In this document: piece by piece, positions 6,170-7,662 of the stretch
How the letters are laid out: the number at the start of each line of letters is the position of its first letter
Position numbering within the stretch: the stretch's first letter is position 1
Assembly: GCA_910585235.1 (NCBI GenBank)
Contig: CAJUCM010000042.1
Span: 1 to 7,662 of the forward strand
DNA from: an uncultured Christensenella sp.
GTDB taxonomy: Bacteria > Bacillota > Clostridia > Christensenellales > Borkfalkiaceae
Reading direction: 5' to 3'
Length of the DNA: 7,662 bases
Notes under the pieces: model-generated
Told to the model about the DNA's origin: nothing
Databases searched by the model: none
The model's input: only the letters and a program-made list of their open reading frames with translations
Position numbers and translations under genes: made by a program

Positions 6170-6539
6170 CTTCTTTTTGTTTGACAAATTTACTGATGAT
6201 CTCGCTCGTTTTTTCAATAATTCCGTCCAAAGGATCGTCCGTAATTTTGACGATTCTGCATTCCACTCCGTCGTCGATCAAAAAACCGGCAGGTTTCAGA
6301 TTGATGACGGTTCCCGCACCGCCGGCAAACGGAAAACATTCGTCCTCTTTGATTGCTTTCACTTCGCCGTATTCGCCACCCCCCGAAAGATAACCCATTG
6401 TTACCTTGGTGAAAGGAATGATCTGCGCTCCGCTGGCAGAGACGATCGGTTTTCCGATGACTGTGTTTACATCAACAAGTCCCGTCAGGTGTTCTGCCGT
6501 TTTTTCCATAATGTTATTAATTTGTTTGTTCTTATCCAT
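6156..6539 (-). CDS. ytfJ: GerW/YtfJ family sporulation protein
   Basis: This 127-residue protein matches the GerW (YtfJ) family: a helical N-terminus (1-20), the conserved DVNTVIGKPI (23-32), PFTKVTMGY (42-50), the glycine-rich LSGGGEYGE (51-59) and FAGGAGTVI (71-79), and a C-terminal amphipathic helix. In Bacillus subtilis YtfJ is made in the forespore and is needed for normal response to some germinants; homologues also occur in species with uncertain sporulation. GGAGG lies ten bases before the ATG at 6539, which supports this start even though it means a 55-base overlap with the upstream DUF2953 gene. Its stop overlaps the next gene by 14 bases. A two-gene DUF2953-ytfJ unit is known from Bacillus (ytfI-ytfJ). 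Confidence 0.93.
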   Translation of the reverse strand: MDKNKQINNIMEKTAEHLTGLVDVNTVIGKPIVSASGAQIIPFTKVTMGYLSGGGEYGEVKAIKEDECFPFAGGAGTVINLKPAGFLIDDGVECRIVKITDDPLDGIIEKTSEIISKFVKQKEDETL

Positions 6540-7066
6540 TTTATCAATGCCTCCAATATTTTTTTGATCAGTGCCACAGAAATAACCAAACCGTTAAAAA
6601 CGACTTCGGATTGTAAGGTGACTTTTAATTGCGTCCTGTTTGTGAGGAGCAAATTATTTTTAAGGGACAAAAAAGGATGTCTTGTTTGCAGTACGGAAAA
6701 GACCGAACCTGCAACCGAAGAACTGATCGCTCCCAACATAATACCGTACATACTGTCCGCGCCGCCGGTTTCAATGATCTGGTGAAATTTCATCAGCTGA
6801 AACCCCTGCGTGATTTCAAATTTTTTACGGGTATCCGCCATTTTTCCGTATGGAATAAAAATAGCTTTCTTTTTTGTGATATGAAGCGCGATCCCGTCTT
6901 TGGTGAGTTGCCCGTATCCGCCGAATATTTTAATGTTCCGATAAAGTCCGATATAAAACCAGCATTTATTTTCTTTGAAATCAAGATGCGCGTCAATGCT
7001 GACGTATAACGGAAAAAGGAACAAAAGTGTTCCAATAAAGGCGAAAACAATAAAAAATTCGCTCAT
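6485..7066 (-). CDS. DUF2953 membrane-anchored protein (YtfI-like)
   Basis: A 193-residue protein with one N-terminal membrane segment (about 3-22, ending FLFPLYV) and then a mostly beta/basic region with the pattern typical of DUF2953 proteins encoded next to ytfJ; function unknown, possibly sporulation-related. The assignment rests on gene order and overall layout more than on a sharp motif. The frame stays open upstream to 7282, but that part lies inside scpB, so ATG 7066 is the sensible start. AAGGA precedes this ATG by only one base, an unusually short spacing, and start codon and Shine-Dalgarno both sit in a perfect hairpin (7057-7085). The last 18 codons overlap ytfJ in another frame. 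The C-terminus (KWIRTNKLITLWKKRQ) is strongly basic. Confidence 0.8.
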   Translation of the reverse strand: MSEFFIVFAFIGTLLFLFPLYVSIDAHLDFKENKCWFYIGLYRNIKIFGGYGQLTKDGIALHITKKKAIFIPYGKMADTRKKFEITQGFQLMKFHQIIETGGADSMYGIMLGAISSSVAGSVFSVLQTRHPFLSLKNNLLLTNRTQLKVTLQSEVVFNGLVISVALIKKILEALIKWIRTNKLITLWKKRQNT

Positions 7067-7085
7067 ATCCTTAATATGAGCGAAT
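7052..7085 (-). promoter_or_regulatory. Hairpin with U-tract over the DUF2953 start codon
   Basis: On the minus strand ATTCGCTCATAT (7085-7074) and ATATGAGCGAAT (7068-7057) form a perfect 12-bp stem around the loop TAAGG. In the mRNA most of the Shine-Dalgarno AAGGA is in the loop and the AUG is paired in the 3' arm. The stem is followed by T5 (7056-7052), so with the arm's last base there is a run of six T, like an intrinsic terminator. It starts 21 bases after the scpB stop. It could end part of the scpB transcripts, limit DUF2953 translation, or both. The stem has only four G-C pairs, so strength is moderate. Confidence 0.6.
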
Positions 7086-7106
7086 GAATTGAAATTATTT
7101 ACTTTT

Positions 7107-7662
7107 TCAGCAGATTTTAACGATATCCGCATCGTCGAGTCCGCGGAGGAAATCGGGGATTTCATATCCGCCGTCCGTCTTTTCCCCGTCGGACGCTTCA
7201 TGATCGCGTAGCTTTTGTTTGGGTTTTTCGTCAACAGGCGCTTCGTCTTTTTCACCCTCTTCCTGATACTCGTCGCGGGCATAGAGATAACTGTCTCTGT
7301 CTACGGCGTCCTTTTTGATCGCCTTCATAAGTTCGTCGTAATCGGGCAAATCTGCAAGCGTATGTAAACGGAACCGTTTCAGGAACTCGTCGGTCGTGGC
7401 AAACAGAACGGGGCGCCCCACCGCGTCTTTTCTCCCGCAAGGCTCAATTAGTTTAAGTTCCAAAAGCGCATTGACAGCATAGTCGCTGTTGCATCCGCGC
7501 AAAATTTCAATTTCAGTACGCGTAATCGGCTGTTTGTATGCGATGATCGCCGCGCATTCAAGGATCGTTCGGGTTAGTTCTTTTTCGCGGATAGGATTAA
7601 GCACGGCTTCCACTTCGCTTTTATAAATCGGATTGGAAGCAAGTTGCGCTTTTTTATTGAAT
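7107..7662 (-). CDS. scpB: Segregation and condensation protein ScpB (N-terminus outside window)
   Basis: ScpB is the winged-helix partner of ScpA and SMC in the condensin complex that organises and segregates chromosomes. The frame continues through the right edge: 184 residues are visible, starting FNKKAQLASNPIYKSEVEAV. The family signature ECAAIIAYKQPITRTEIEILRG and the second winged helix (NSDYAVNALLELKLIEPCGR, then GRPVLFATTDEFLKRF) are clear. By comparison with the family about 65-70 residues are missing. A GTG at 7613 is an internal valine codon, not the start. After the core the protein has an acidic, Lys-rich tail of about 50 residues (EEGEKDEAPVDEKPK) ending in a GYEIPDFLRGLDDADI segment. 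scpA presumably lies upstream, outside the window. The stop is 40 bases from the DUF2953 ATG. Confidence 0.95.
   Translation of the reverse strand, partial: FNKKAQLASNPIYKSEVEAVLNPIREKELTRTILECAAIIAYKQPITRTEIEILRGCNSDYAVNALLELKLIEPCGRKDAVGRPVLFATTDEFLKRFRLHTLADLPDYDELMKAIKKDAVDRDSYLYARDEYQEEGEKDEAPVDEKPKQKLRDHEASDGEKTDGGYEIPDFLRGLDDADIVKIC

Noticed and set aside
6170..6217. Upstream TTG start for the D-Ala-D-Ala carboxypeptidase
   Set aside because: It would overlap ytfJ by 62 bases, lacks a good ribosome binding site, and puts a charged stretch before a normal signal peptide; ATG 6169 fits better.
7018..7033. GGAACA-AAAG-TGTTCC palindrome considered as a second LexA box
   Set aside because: The GAAC and GTTC halves are six bases apart instead of the four required, and it lies inside the DUF2953 coding region without a promoter.
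7067..7282. N-terminal extension of the DUF2953 frame
   Set aside because: It lies within scpB in another frame, and its Lys/Arg/Ser-rich translation precedes the natural membrane-segment N-terminus.
1..7662. CRISPR arrays, tRNA or rRNA genes, insertion sequences, toxin-antitoxin or other defence genes
   Set aside because: No spaced direct repeats, cloverleaf or rRNA signature, terminal inverted repeats with a transposase, or recognisable defence domains were seen on reading both strands.

Overview
The window looks like a chromosomal segment of a Gram-positive member of the Bacillota, most likely class Clostridia. The reasons are the SOS regulator LexA with a Bacillus/Clostridium-type operator, a GerW/YtfJ sporulation-family protein, strong AGGAGG-type ribosome binding sites, TTG and GTG starts, and a gene order (scpB, DUF2953, ytfJ, D-Ala-D-Ala carboxypeptidase, rluB) that resembles conserved Bacillus/Clostridia neighbourhoods. 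I cannot name a genus.

Layout. Positions 1 to about 690 are a GC-rich, hairpin-rich stretch with no credible gene. It ends in a sharp AT-rich zone that probably holds a promoter. A plus-strand pair follows: a XerC/XerD-like tyrosine recombinase (805-1863) translationally coupled through ATGA to the ribosome-associated GTPase gene hflX (1860-3080). hflX converges, with overlapping stop codons, on a minus-strand gene for a 63-residue, eight-cysteine protein (3077-3268). The interval 3269-3404 is a divergent control region: two promoter-like elements with the same TTGCAT -35 and TATAAT -10, and an SOS box over the lexA -35. lexA (3405-4001) is followed by a 114-residue protein I do not recognise (4052-4396), and a strong bidirectional terminator (4408-4438) closes that unit.

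The right part is a minus-strand operon entering from the right edge: scpB (partial), a DUF2953 membrane protein, ytfJ/gerW, a secreted D-Ala-D-Ala carboxypeptidase and rluB, ending at the same terminator. Spacing is tight: a 55-nt overlap, a 14-nt overlap and a 17-nt gap. The exception is the scpB/DUF2953 junction, where a perfect 12-bp hairpin with a U-tract covers the DUF2953 start codon and presents its Shine-Dalgarno in the loop.

Most genes are conserved housekeeping or stress genes. I see no convincing new defence or mobile system. The most unusual features are the start-codon hairpin at 7052-7085, the cysteine-rich mini-protein, the lexA-linked orphan gene, and the structured GC-rich non-coding block at the left end.
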